A stretch of 58,413 bases of DNA from Cyclobacteriaceae bacterium. Lineage in GTDB: Bacteria > Bacteroidota > Bacteroidia > Cytophagales > Cyclobacteriaceae. Location of the stretch: positions 1 through 58,413 of the forward strand of contig JAGQYI010000050.1 of the NCBI GenBank assembly GCA_020436165.1, in the 5' to 3' direction. The position numbers and the translations under genes are program-made. Below, piece after piece: positions 19,057 through 27,186 of the stretch. The notes under the pieces are model-generated. The model was given only the letters and a program-made list of their open reading frames with translations. It was not told the DNA's origin and did no database searches. Positions within the stretch are counted from its first letter, which is position 1; each line of letters starts with the position of its first letter.

Positions 19057-19582
19057 AGGAATCAAAACAGGGCTCAGAGCTGTAGAAAAATCTGATCTTG
19101 GATTATTACGTGATTGGAGAAACATTGAAAGCTTTAGAAGAAACTTTAGAGAAGTAAGAGAGCTTTCTCTTGCTGATCAAGAGCAATGGTTTGATAGTTT
19201 GTTGAATTCAAAGCAAAATAATTTCATGTTTATAATTGTAGATCTTAGTTCAAATGAAGCAATAGGTGCTTGCGGGCTCTTATATACTAATTGGATAATT
19301 AGGTCTGCAGATTTTTCATTTTATATTGGAAGAGATGAATCATATATAGATAAAGATGGCTTTGCACAAGAGAGTGCTAGCTTGTTAATCCAATATGGTT
19401 TCAATAATCTGAATCTCAATAAGATATGGATGGAACTTTATGAATTTGACCATCAGAAAATCGATTTTTTTACAAATAACTTTAAATTTAAAGTTGATGG
19501 AGTTTTAAGGCAGAATTGTTTTGAAGATGGTCAGTATTGGGATTCTAAAATAATATCTCTTCTGCATTCTGAAAATATATAG
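19049..19582 (+). CDS. GNAT N-acetyltransferase (PseH/SpsD-like role)
   Basis: This 177-residue acetyltransferase of the GNAT (RimJ/RimL-like) family starts at the ATG at 19049, inside the end of the synthase gene. It shows LRDWRNIESFRRNFRE near the N-terminus, AIGACGLLYTNWI with ADFSFYIG as the central strands, and NLNLNKIWMELYEFD late in the fold. In pseudaminic and Bacillus Sps pathways a GNAT enzyme N-acetylates the amino group added by the aminotransferase, and this gene is well placed for that. Substrate is inferred from context. Confidence 0.82.
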   Translation: MIKGIKTGLRAVEKSDLGLLRDWRNIESFRRNFREVRELSLADQEQWFDSLLNSKQNNFMFIIVDLSSNEAIGACGLLYTNWIIRSADFSFYIGRDESYIDKDGFAQESASLLIQYGFNNLNLNKIWMELYEFDHQKIDFFTNNFKFKVDGVLRQNCFEDGQYWDSKIISLLHSENI

Positions 19583-19602
19583 TTTATGCCACACTCAGAA
19601 CT

Positions 19603-20991
19603 ATGGTAATAGACAAATTACGTGAAATAGAAGAAAAATTTAGGACTAATGAAATTCTGCTAAATAATGAATTTGCATGGCGAATTATTAGACCCTATGT
19701 AGCTGGCCTTTTGTACGAAAAGGAAGATGGGTTCAAACGTAATCAAAGAATTTCTGTAAAACATATTTTAACATTTATATACGGATTTCCAAAAGGACTA
19801 TTCAAGATTTTATTTGGACAATACGAAATGTTATTTTTCTCTAAATCAGAAAGAAGAAAAAAAATAAATGGAATTTATCATGACAGGGTTTTAGAAGGAG
19901 CAATTTCTTTGCTAGAGAGCCATAGCTTATTAATTGAAAGTCCTGTACCTGTCCCTCACTATCCTTCTAAAATTACTGCAACAAAAAATTTAGCAAGCGA
20001 ATCCCTTTTTTATTTAGTTCAAGGAGCTGTTATGATTTTCATTAGGAACAAAGTAGTAGGTGAAGAAGTGATTCATGAAATTGAAGAAAAATATAATATA
20101 AGAATAAATTATCAGCAAATCTTTAAAAGATTTAGAGCTCAGTATATTTCAATGCTATGGTTTCTATCCCTAAAAAAAATTAAGGGTAGTTGCTTTGTGG
20201 CCCCTAGCCTTTACCTAGGCTATGTAAAGGCCCTAAAGGAAAAAAATATTCCTGTTATTGAATTTCAACACGGAATAATTAATGATCAGCATTATGCATA
20301 TAATTTTTTTGATAATACTGAGTCTTCTCATTTACCAGACTACTTGCTAACTTATGGGAATGCAATTAACGATCTCCTTTCCAAATCTAATGGATTTATT
20401 GTTCCAAAAAATATTATTGCTGCTGGCAATTACTATCTTGAAAAACTTTCGGAACACGCAATAAACAACTCGAACTTTAAAGAACTAAAGGAAAAGTACG
20501 AGTTAACCGTAGCTTTTAGTGGACAAGAGAACTTCGAAGAAGATATTCTTAATTTTATAATTGAATCCTCTTATCTGGATTTAGATATATTATATGTTTA
20601 TGTTCCAAGAGAAACAAAGTCTTACAACAATTACAATCTACCCAAAAATGTAGTTATTGTGGAATGGCTAAATGTATACGAAGCTATCATTTTATGTGAT
20701 TTTCATTCAACAATGACTTCTTCTTGTGCAATAGAAGCTCCTGTACTAGGGAAACAAAACATTCTTTTGGATCTCTACAATCAAGCTTCTAAATACTATG
20801 GTGAACTACTGGACAATGAAAAAGTGACAAAATATGCGACTACTCCACAAGAATTTGTAGAGGCAGTTAGATCAATGCCAAAAGTTGACATAAGCGAAAT
20901 CAAAAACTCCATTGCTAACATATTTAAGCCTAATCACTTATTAAACATAACTAGCTTTTTCAAGTATTTGAAACTCATGCCAAATGACTAA
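19603..20991 (+). CDS. Unrecognised glycosyltransferase-like protein of the nonulosonate cassette
   Basis: I do not recognise a named family for this 462-residue protein. The C-terminal two thirds look like a GT-B glycosyltransferase: GSCFVAPSLYLGYVKALKEK, then the turn IEFQHGIINDQHYAYNF (about residues 221-237), LPDYLLTYGNA, and a late nucleotide-site-like stretch around EAIILCDFHSTMTSSCAIEAP. The QHG turn recurs in capsule and Kdo/nonulosonate transferases. The N-terminal third is helical, with no signal peptide. It starts 20 bases after the GNAT gene and overlaps the flippase gene by 8 bases. A role in transferring the CMP-activated nonulosonate is plausible but unproven. PseG was considered and does not fit in length or N-terminal motif. 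Confidence 0.5.
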   Translation: MVIDKLREIEEKFRTNEILLNNEFAWRIIRPYVAGLLYEKEDGFKRNQRISVKHILTFIYGFPKGLFKILFGQYEMLFFSKSERRKKINGIYHDRVLEGAISLLESHSLLIESPVPVPHYPSKITATKNLASESLFYLVQGAVMIFIRNKVVGEEVIHEIEEKYNIRINYQQIFKRFRAQYISMLWFLSLKKIKGSCFVAPSLYLGYVKALKEKNIPVIEFQHGIINDQHYAYNFFDNTESSHLPDYLLTYGNAINDLLSKSNGFIVPKNIIAAGNYYLEKLSEHAINNSNFKELKEKYELTVAFSGQENFEEDILNFIIESSYLDLDILYVYVPRETKSYNNYNLPKNVVIVEWLNVYEAIILCDFHSTMTSSCAIEAPVLGKQNILLDLYNQASKYYGELLDNEKVTKYATTPQEFVEAVRSMPKVDISEIKNSIANIFKPNHLLNITSFFKYLKLMPND

Positions 20992-22243
20992 AAAAAAGAA
21001 GATCCTAGTTTCATTTATTATGTTTACTGGTGTCAATGGAATTAATGCAGCCATTCCATTTTTACTTCTTCCAATTCTAACAAAATATCTATTACCTGAA
21101 GAGTATATTATTATTGATATATTTCAGAATTTATCTCTTTTTTTCATGCCGATTATTGGTTTAAATGTACTTGGCTCTGTTGAGAGATTTTATTTTGATC
21201 GTGATTTTATTAATTTGCCGGTTTACATTAGTACAGGAATTTTCTTCAGTTTATTTACGCTGATTGGATTTCTTGCAGTATACTTTTTAGTTGATTATAA
21301 TCACCTGATTCCTACGATTGGAGATTTTCCTAATAATTTGATCTATTGGGTGGTTGTCTATTCTTTTTTTACACTTTTAATAGAGGTTCAACTATCCATT
21401 TGGCGAGTTCAAGTAAAGCCCTTTCTATATGGCGGTTTGAGGATAGGTAAAACTATTATCGATTTAGCATTAAGCTATTTTTTAATTGTAAACCTCAATT
21501 GGGACTGGGAAGGAAGAGTCTTTGGAATGATTGTTTCAACATTAGTAATAGCTTTAGTCGCAATTATAACCTTAAGAAGGAACCAATGGTTGGCACTTTC
21601 TTACAGAAAAGAATACGTTTATCAGGGAATAAGTTTTAGTGGGCCACTTATTCTACATACATTATCTGCATTTATCATTGGGTTTTCTGATAGAATATTT
21701 GTTCTCGAAATGGTTAACTCTCAGGAGGCAGGTATTTACTCAGTTGCATATCAAATTGGAATGGTTATGAGTTTAATACAAAATTCTTTTAACCAAGTAT
21801 GGGCTCCTCATACATTCAAAGTAATGAAAAGCGAAAGTGAAAGCGGTCCGGTTGAATTAATGAAAGCCAATTATTTATATGCAATTATTATCTTTTTACT
21901 TGTTCCTATAATCACCTTTTTGCTTCCTTATATCTATTCAACTTTTATTGGTTCAAGTTATCAATCAGGTATAAACATTGTTTTTTGGGTATTATTGGGA
22001 TATGCATTTAATGGGATATACAGAATGTTAGTCAATTACTTAATCTACATTAAAAAAACAAAGCTCATTGCTTTTAATACGGTTCTTTCTGCTATCTCTA
22101 ATTTAGTATTGAATTATTACTTTATTAGTAAATTTGGTGTTATTGGAGCTGCATTTGCTACAACTGTTTCTTTTGCATTATTATTTCTCCTCACACTTAG
22201 ATCCGTTACAAAATATTTTAAATTGCCCTGGTCATTAAAATGA
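20984..22243 (+). CDS. wzx: Wzx-type polysaccharide repeat-unit flippase
   Basis: This 419-residue polytopic membrane protein has about 12 hydrophobic segments and the organisation of the polysaccharide transporter (PST/MATE-like) family. It begins IMFTGVNGINAAIPFLLLPILTKYL, the usual first helix with a conserved Pro and a Leu-Thr-Lys-Tyr end. It also has GPLILHTLSAFIIGFSDRIF and the VWAPHTFK segment. It would flip undecaprenyl-linked repeat units across the inner membrane. It overlaps the preceding gene by 8 bases and the next gene by ATGA. Confidence 0.85.
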   Translation: MTKKKKILVSFIMFTGVNGINAAIPFLLLPILTKYLLPEEYIIIDIFQNLSLFFMPIIGLNVLGSVERFYFDRDFINLPVYISTGIFFSLFTLIGFLAVYFLVDYNHLIPTIGDFPNNLIYWVVVYSFFTLLIEVQLSIWRVQVKPFLYGGLRIGKTIIDLALSYFLIVNLNWDWEGRVFGMIVSTLVIALVAIITLRRNQWLALSYRKEYVYQGISFSGPLILHTLSAFIIGFSDRIFVLEMVNSQEAGIYSVAYQIGMVMSLIQNSFNQVWAPHTFKVMKSESESGPVELMKANYLYAIIIFLLVPIITFLLPYIYSTFIGSSYQSGINIVFWVLLGYAFNGIYRMLVNYLIYIKKTKLIAFNTVLSAISNLVLNYYFISKFGVIGAAFATTVSFALLFLLTLRSVTKYFKLPWSLK

Positions 22244-22731
22244 TAGTTTTAAAAAAAATTTTAACCTTCTTTTTTACAATTTATGCCAAATATACATTGG
22301 GGAACTGGCACGCTAAAATCAGGGCTAATGGATTTACTCGTCTGTCAAGACAAACTGAAGTGGGGCAGAATGTCCATTTCAATGGGTTTAAAATTTATGG
22401 AAAGGGGAACTGTAAAATTGGCAACAATTTTCATTCTGGGTTTGGCTGTATAGTTGTTAACAGTTTTCATAATTATAATGGAGAAGCCCTCCCATATGAC
22501 AATACGAACATCAACAAAGAAATAATAATTGAAGACAACGTATGGCTTGGAGTAAATGTCACCTTATTAGGTGGATGCCATATTGAGGAAGGTGCCATCA
22601 TACAAGCTGGAAGTGTGGTGAGTGGGAAAATATCTAAATGTGCTATTGCTGGTGGTCATCCAGCCCGAGAGTTCTCCAAGAGAAATATCAAAAAATACGA
22701 AGAATTGAAAGCAAAGAAAATGTTCAATTAG
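22240..22731 (+). CDS. Hexapeptide-repeat (left-handed beta-helix) acetyltransferase
   Basis: This 163-residue protein belongs to the LbH acyltransferases used to O- or N-acetylate surface glycans. After a short basic N-terminus it shows repeat turns such as VGQNVHFNGFKIYGKGNCKI, then IIIEDNVWLGVNVTLLGGCHIEEGAIIQAGSVV and the closing AIAGGHPAREFSKR. These are characteristic of the CysE/LacA/WbbJ-like group. The start is the ATGA overlap with wzx. The sugar it modifies is unknown. Confidence 0.83.
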   Translation: MIVLKKILTFFFTIYAKYTLGNWHAKIRANGFTRLSRQTEVGQNVHFNGFKIYGKGNCKIGNNFHSGFGCIVVNSFHNYNGEALPYDNTNINKEIIIEDNVWLGVNVTLLGGCHIEEGAIIQAGSVVSGKISKCAIAGGHPAREFSKRNIKKYEELKAKKMFN

Positions 22732-22742
22732 AGAGTAATTTT

Positions 22743-23852
22743 ATGCTATTCGCTTTTCTCATCTTTGCCCCTACAATAGCTTTTGTCCCACACTACGCAA
22801 ATATCCTTCTTGTATTTAAGGTCATTCCAAAGAGATTAAAACTTAAAATAAGCAGCAATCTTATAGTCTTATTGCTAATAGTTTTATTAAGCGAAATCAA
22901 TATAATCGCAAGACATCTTTTTATAGATTCTACAACCTCAGAATATGTACCATATTCAATATTAATAATTCTCACTTTTTTTGTTGCTAAGAATCTCAAC
23001 AGTGATCATTTAAGGTATCTTGTATATTTAATACTCTTTGAAATTTTTATTGGATGGATTGAGTTTGGTTTGCATAAGCATACCATATTATCTGCATTAT
23101 ACAATTTTGATTTTGGCCAATCTGAATTTGGTAAGGGTGGTTTAATGTACTATAGTAGAGTTTATGGATTAAGCCAAAATAGCAGTTCGTTTGCATACAA
23201 GGTCTTTGGAGCATTGTTAATAACATACAGTTTACCTATGAAAAAAGCTAGAAGGAATATTATCTATGCAATCCTTCTTTCAGGTATTTTAATTAGTTTT
23301 AATAGAACTGTTATTGGAGCATTATTGGTCTTTATTCTTATCTCTCAAATGCCGGTATTAATACGCTCATTGAAAAGAATGGTTGTTTTTTTTAAACTTA
23401 GACCATATCTCATTTTCGTAATTGTATTAGGCCTTGTATTAGTTTTTACTATTTTTCTAAATTATACGAGTATTATTAATCAAATGAACAGAGGTATGAC
23501 GTCTGTAGATACCTCTTCCAGAGAAATTAGTTATAGTTATTTCCTGGCATTTATTAAAAACAATTTTTGGTTTGGCAATATGTCTGTTAAATTATGGTAT
23601 AATCATGAAGGTACATTATTCCACGCTCATAACTCTTTTGTAGAGACACTGGCATCAAATGGTATTTTCATTTTTTTGTTGTACATGTTCTTTGTCCTCA
23701 AAAACCTTAACCGCTATAATGCTAAATTTGTTATGCCAATTTTAGTGCTCTCTGTACTTCAATATGGCATTTTTTGGGGAATTTCATTTTTAGACATAGT
23801 ATTTCAATATTTTCTTCTAAGAGTAAATAAAGCTAATGAAAGCAGTCTTTAA
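22743..23852 (+). CDS. O-antigen polymerase/ligase-like membrane protein 1
   Basis: This 369-residue protein starts at the ATG at 22743 (MLFAFLIFAPTIAFVPHYAN). The frame is open further back to 22638, but that part overlaps the acetyltransferase out of phase and is not hydrophobic. About ten membrane segments are seen. A large loop towards the C-terminus carries HNSFVETLASNGI after FHA, a pattern shared by Wzy polymerases and WaaL-type ligases. In this locus Wzy is the most likely role, but the two families cannot be separated on sequence alone. It overlaps the next gene by 17 bases. Confidence 0.65.
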   Translation: MLFAFLIFAPTIAFVPHYANILLVFKVIPKRLKLKISSNLIVLLLIVLLSEINIIARHLFIDSTTSEYVPYSILIILTFFVAKNLNSDHLRYLVYLILFEIFIGWIEFGLHKHTILSALYNFDFGQSEFGKGGLMYYSRVYGLSQNSSSFAYKVFGALLITYSLPMKKARRNIIYAILLSGILISFNRTVIGALLVFILISQMPVLIRSLKRMVVFFKLRPYLIFVIVLGLVLVFTIFLNYTSIINQMNRGMTSVDTSSREISYSYFLAFIKNNFWFGNMSVKLWYNHEGTLFHAHNSFVETLASNGIFIFLLYMFFVLKNLNRYNAKFVMPILVLSVLQYGIFWGISFLDIVFQYFLLRVNKANESSL

Positions 23853-25122
23853 GATAACTGATTTAAAGGATAGCAATATTCCACTTGGGATTTTTATGTT
23901 CTTTTTAGTTTTTCCAGTTGAATTCAACAATTACTCTTTAGCATTATTTATTATTTGGTGGCTGTTTTTTAAAAAATATAGAGAGCTAGGTAAGCTTCTT
24001 GAACGCAAAGCTTTACTATTATTTATATTCTATTACCTTTTTGTGGTTCTAGGGTTAGCATACACGTTAAATTTTAATGATTCTAAGTCAATCGCTTCTG
24101 TTACATTTTCATTCTTTGCATTCCCTATTCTATTTGGCACTTTAAATATTAGTAAGAAAGGCCTAAAAACAATATTGCTTTTTTTCATTGCTGGCGTATC
24201 AATCTATACGATGATACTATTATTTATTGCCTCAAAAAATGTCATTGATGCACACTCTTTTTATTACACCGATCCCTTACACCCTACATGGAAATACTAC
24301 TACTTACAGTATACCAGGCTTAGCCCATTTTTATCACCTATTTATCTTAGCATTTACACTACCGTTGCTATATTGTCATCTCTAGCAATTTTAAAAGAAT
24401 CTATTGAGAATAAGACCTGGTTCATTCTGCTTATTATTTATCTCTTGATTTTTACTTTTTTACTTAGTTCAAGATTAGGATTGATAGCCTTTGTAATTAG
24501 TAGTATAGTTTATTTTTTTTCATCTGGCACATTCAAAAAACTTCCTTTTTTGAATTGGAAAGGAATTGTTACTTTAATAACCACAACAGTTTTAATAATA
24601 GCTTTGCTCAATAGTGGCCTTAAAAGTAGGTTGAGTAAGGTTCTACCTTTTTTTACTCAGGACTGGAAACAGGTTGCACAAATTGATAATTCCTCTGGGA
24701 AACGAGCTCAATTATATTTAATTTCATTTGATATAATTAAATCAAACTTACTTATAGGTCTTGGTTCTGGTGCATCAGAGTTTGCTATACCCCTTTATTA
24801 CAATAAATCTTTTAAGTCAGATTTTCCACTTTATGTGGGTGGCATGAATTGTCATAGTCAGTATCTGGAAAATATGGTTTCTTGGGGCTTCACAGGACTT
24901 ATTATTACAATCTTTATGCTAGTTTCATCATTATTGGTCTTTGCAAAAGGAAAAAATTGGCTAGGAGTTTCCGTTGTTGCTAGTCTAAGTATAATAATGC
25001 TTGGAGAGACAATTCTTGTTAGACAAAAAGGAGTATTTATATTTGTAGTCTTCCAAATTATCTTATTAGCATATGAGTTTTCAAATATTGATTCTCGAAA
25101 AAAAATTCATAGGCCGATTTGA
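23836..25122 (+). CDS. O-antigen ligase/polymerase-like membrane protein 2
   Basis: This 428-residue polytopic protein has about ten to eleven membrane helices and a large loop with the O-antigen ligase pattern: SGKRAQLYLISFDIIKSN followed by LIGLGSGAS and CHSQYLENMVSWGFTGL. The Arg and the His in these two segments match residues generally needed in Wzy/WaaL-type proteins. It is followed by the 105-base gap with an inverted repeat. It shares LVRQKGVFIF near the C-terminus with the third protein of this kind (FTRQKGVMI), so the two may be related by duplication. Role as Wzy or ligase is open. Confidence 0.7.
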   Translation: MKAVFKITDLKDSNIPLGIFMFFLVFPVEFNNYSLALFIIWWLFFKKYRELGKLLERKALLLFIFYYLFVVLGLAYTLNFNDSKSIASVTFSFFAFPILFGTLNISKKGLKTILLFFIAGVSIYTMILLFIASKNVIDAHSFYYTDPLHPTWKYYYLQYTRLSPFLSPIYLSIYTTVAILSSLAILKESIENKTWFILLIIYLLIFTFLLSSRLGLIAFVISSIVYFFSSGTFKKLPFLNWKGIVTLITTTVLIIALLNSGLKSRLSKVLPFFTQDWKQVAQIDNSSGKRAQLYLISFDIIKSNLLIGLGSGASEFAIPLYYNKSFKSDFPLYVGGMNCHSQYLENMVSWGFTGLIITIFMLVSSLLVFAKGKNWLGVSVVASLSIIMLGETILVRQKGVFIFVVFQIILLAYEFSNIDSRKKIHRPI

Positions 25123-25140
25123 GTTTATTTTAATTCGGGA

Positions 25141-25187
25141 TAGATTAAAGATTTAGGTAAACCTTAATTAACCCTAAACTAAATCTA
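25141..25187. repeat. Imperfect inverted repeat in the gap before the GT2 gene
   Basis: TAGATT (25141-25146) pairs with AATCTA (25182-25187), and TTTAGG (25152-25157) pairs with CCTAAA (25173-25178), around a loop holding the palindrome TTAATTAA. There is no T-run after it, so it is a weak terminator candidate. It could also be an operator or RNA hairpin between the two parts of the locus. Confidence 0.35.
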
Positions 25188-25227
25188 ATTAACTGCAAAG
25201 TAAGTTTAACACCACGGTTCAGTAAAA

Positions 25228-25980
25228 ATGGAGCACCCTTTAGTTTCTATAATAACCCCAACTTTTAATGCTGAAAAATATGTTGGAGAAACTATTAGCT
25301 CAGTTATAGCTCAAACATATAAAAACTGGGAATTATTGATCACTGATGATTGCTCAACCGACAAAACAAAAGAAATTGTGACGCATTATTCAAAAGAAGA
25401 TTCTCGAATAAAGTTATTTGCATTGTCTAAAAATGTTGGAGCAGGTGAAGCAAGAAATAACTCCATTAAAAATGCCTCTGGGAGATTTATGGCTTTTCTT
25501 GATGGTGATGATTTATGGCTCCCAAATAAGCTAGAAAAGCAAATAGGGTTTATGTTGATCAATAATTATCCTCTTTCATATACAAGCTATATTAAAATTG
25601 AAGAAAATGGAAAAGAAAAAGGAATAATTCACGTTCCAGAAAAAGCATATTATAAAGATTTACTAAACACAAATGTTATAGCAACTCTAACTACAATTTA
25701 TGATTCCGAAATATTGGGCAAATGTTACATGAACACTCTAAAAAAAAGACAGGATTATTGCCTTTGGCTCTCAATTCTTAAAAGAATAGATTTTGCTTCT
25801 GGAATTGATGAAGTTTTAGCAAAGTACAGAGTTAGCAAATCTTCTTTATCAGGTAATAAATTAAGTGCAATGACTTATCAGTGGAAGGTATACCGCGAAA
25901 TTGAAAAGCTTGGTTTACTAAAAAGTATTTATCATTTTATAAACTATGCTTTTTACGGGTATTTAAAATATGTTAAATAG
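25228..25980 (+). CDS. GT2 family glycosyltransferase
   Basis: This 250-residue enzyme is a GT-A fold family 2 glycosyltransferase. It begins LVSIITPTFNAEKYVGETI and has SVIAQTYKNWELLITDDCSTD, NVGAGEARNNSI and the metal-binding FLDGDDLWLPNKLEKQI. It closely resembles the short TuaG/WfgS-like transferases of polysaccharide loci. It is the only clear sugar-transferring GT in the cluster apart from the WecA-type enzyme and the uncertain protein at 19603. The donor is unknown. Confidence 0.9.
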   Translation: MEHPLVSIITPTFNAEKYVGETISSVIAQTYKNWELLITDDCSTDKTKEIVTHYSKEDSRIKLFALSKNVGAGEARNNSIKNASGRFMAFLDGDDLWLPNKLEKQIGFMLINNYPLSYTSYIKIEENGKEKGIIHVPEKAYYKDLLNTNVIATLTTIYDSEILGKCYMNTLKKRQDYCLWLSILKRIDFASGIDEVLAKYRVSKSSLSGNKLSAMTYQWKVYREIEKLGLLKSIYHFINYAFYGYLKYVK

Positions 25981-25993
25981 GAATTTGATTTAA

Positions 25994-27166
25994 ATGCTAA
26001 GAATTAGAAGATTAATAGCTAAATATAATTCAGTTCAAAATTCGTTAATGGTATTTGGAATTTTGCTGCCTCTTTCTATTCAATTTAGCAACTACTTTTT
26101 CGTTTTTAACCTAATTTTACTATTCATCTCATCGAAAGGAAAAAAGATTGAATGGATAAGTTTATTAATACTTTCCATCCCAGCTTTAGTCCCTCTTTTA
26201 AGCATTCTTCTTCATAATGAAACCTTTACCTTTTATTCATTTGAAGTTCGTTTACCATTCATTGCAACGGCTTTACTAGTTGGTTTTTTCTCAATTGATA
26301 AAAGCATTTTTACAGGCTTCTACAAGGGCATCATTATAGGTAGCCTGATTGCTGTTTTATTTCACTTTGTGGAAAACACTTCCTTTGGATTGGCCCTCAA
26401 ATCGGTAAGTATTTTTGACTTTTCATACACTCCTCTTTTTGCTACTATCTCCATAATTTATTTATGGTTTACCAAAACCAGGATTAATGATAAAATCAAA
26501 GTTGCTTTAACTGTCCTGTTTTTTGTTTCCATTTTTATCAATGGGAACTTCTTTTTCATTAGTGCGGCATTTATAATCAGCATAGCTGTAGTAATTGTAA
26601 AAGGGTCATCGCAAATTGCTAAGATTTCTATAGCAGTAGTTGTATTAATTACTTCATTTCTATTATACAAAGGACCAGAAATTCAAAGCTTAATTGCTCC
26701 ATTTCAAAAAACTCAAAAACTGGGCGCCTCAGACAGATTAGCACAATGGCAGTGCGTTTTAGAAGTTATGAAAGGTAATGAACTAATCGGAGTGGGTTAT
26801 TCAAACCGGATGGATTTCCTATTAAACTGTTATCATATGCATAATATGAATAAAGCAGAAAACCTGGCTCTAAATGCTCATAATGAATATTTGGACTTCT
26901 TTCTTGTTTTGGGATATTTGGGTGTAATTGCGCTGCTTATTTATTTTATTAATGCCTTGTTTGTAGCATACGATTCCAAGGAAATCAAGTATTTGTTGAT
27001 TGTTTCTCTTATAGCTCTTTTCTCATTAACTGAAAACGTTTTTACAAGGCAAAAAGGGGTTATGATTACCTCCATAACTTATTTAATGATATATGCTTCC
27101 AGAGGTACGAAGAGTAAGGAAGAGTCTGCTACTCATATGGAAGTTGGAGAAACTATTGACGATTAA
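25994..27166 (+). CDS. O-antigen ligase/polymerase-like membrane protein 3
   Basis: This 390-residue protein has about ten membrane helices. A periplasmic loop carries ASDRLAQWQCVLEVMKGNELIGVGY, then NAHNEYLDFFLVLGYLGVIAL, the standard arrangement of an O-antigen ligase domain (Arg in the first part, His in the second). The C-terminus has FTRQKGVMIT, also present in similar form in the protein at 23836. It follows the GT2 gene by 13 bases and precedes the WecA-type gene by 20 bases. Ligase (WaaL-like) is my first guess, Wzy the alternative. Confidence 0.7.
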   Translation: MLRIRRLIAKYNSVQNSLMVFGILLPLSIQFSNYFFVFNLILLFISSKGKKIEWISLLILSIPALVPLLSILLHNETFTFYSFEVRLPFIATALLVGFFSIDKSIFTGFYKGIIIGSLIAVLFHFVENTSFGLALKSVSIFDFSYTPLFATISIIYLWFTKTRINDKIKVALTVLFFVSIFINGNFFFISAAFIISIAVVIVKGSSQIAKISIAVVVLITSFLLYKGPEIQSLIAPFQKTQKLGASDRLAQWQCVLEVMKGNELIGVGYSNRMDFLLNCYHMHNMNKAENLALNAHNEYLDFFLVLGYLGVIALLIYFINALFVAYDSKEIKYLLIVSLIALFSLTENVFTRQKGVMITSITYLMIYASRGTKSKEESATHMEVGETIDD

Positions 27167-27186
27167 AACCTAAGGTTCTAGTTTGT

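Noticed and set aside
19603-20991. Assignment as PseG (UDP-sugar hydrolase)
   Set aside because: PseG proteins are about 100 residues or more shorter and begin with a nucleotide-sugar-binding strand that is not seen here.
22638-22742. Upstream extension of the first O-antigen polymerase-like protein
   Set aside because: It overlaps the end of the acetyltransferase gene in another frame and reads as a charged non-membrane stretch; the ATG at 22743 gives a proper first helix.
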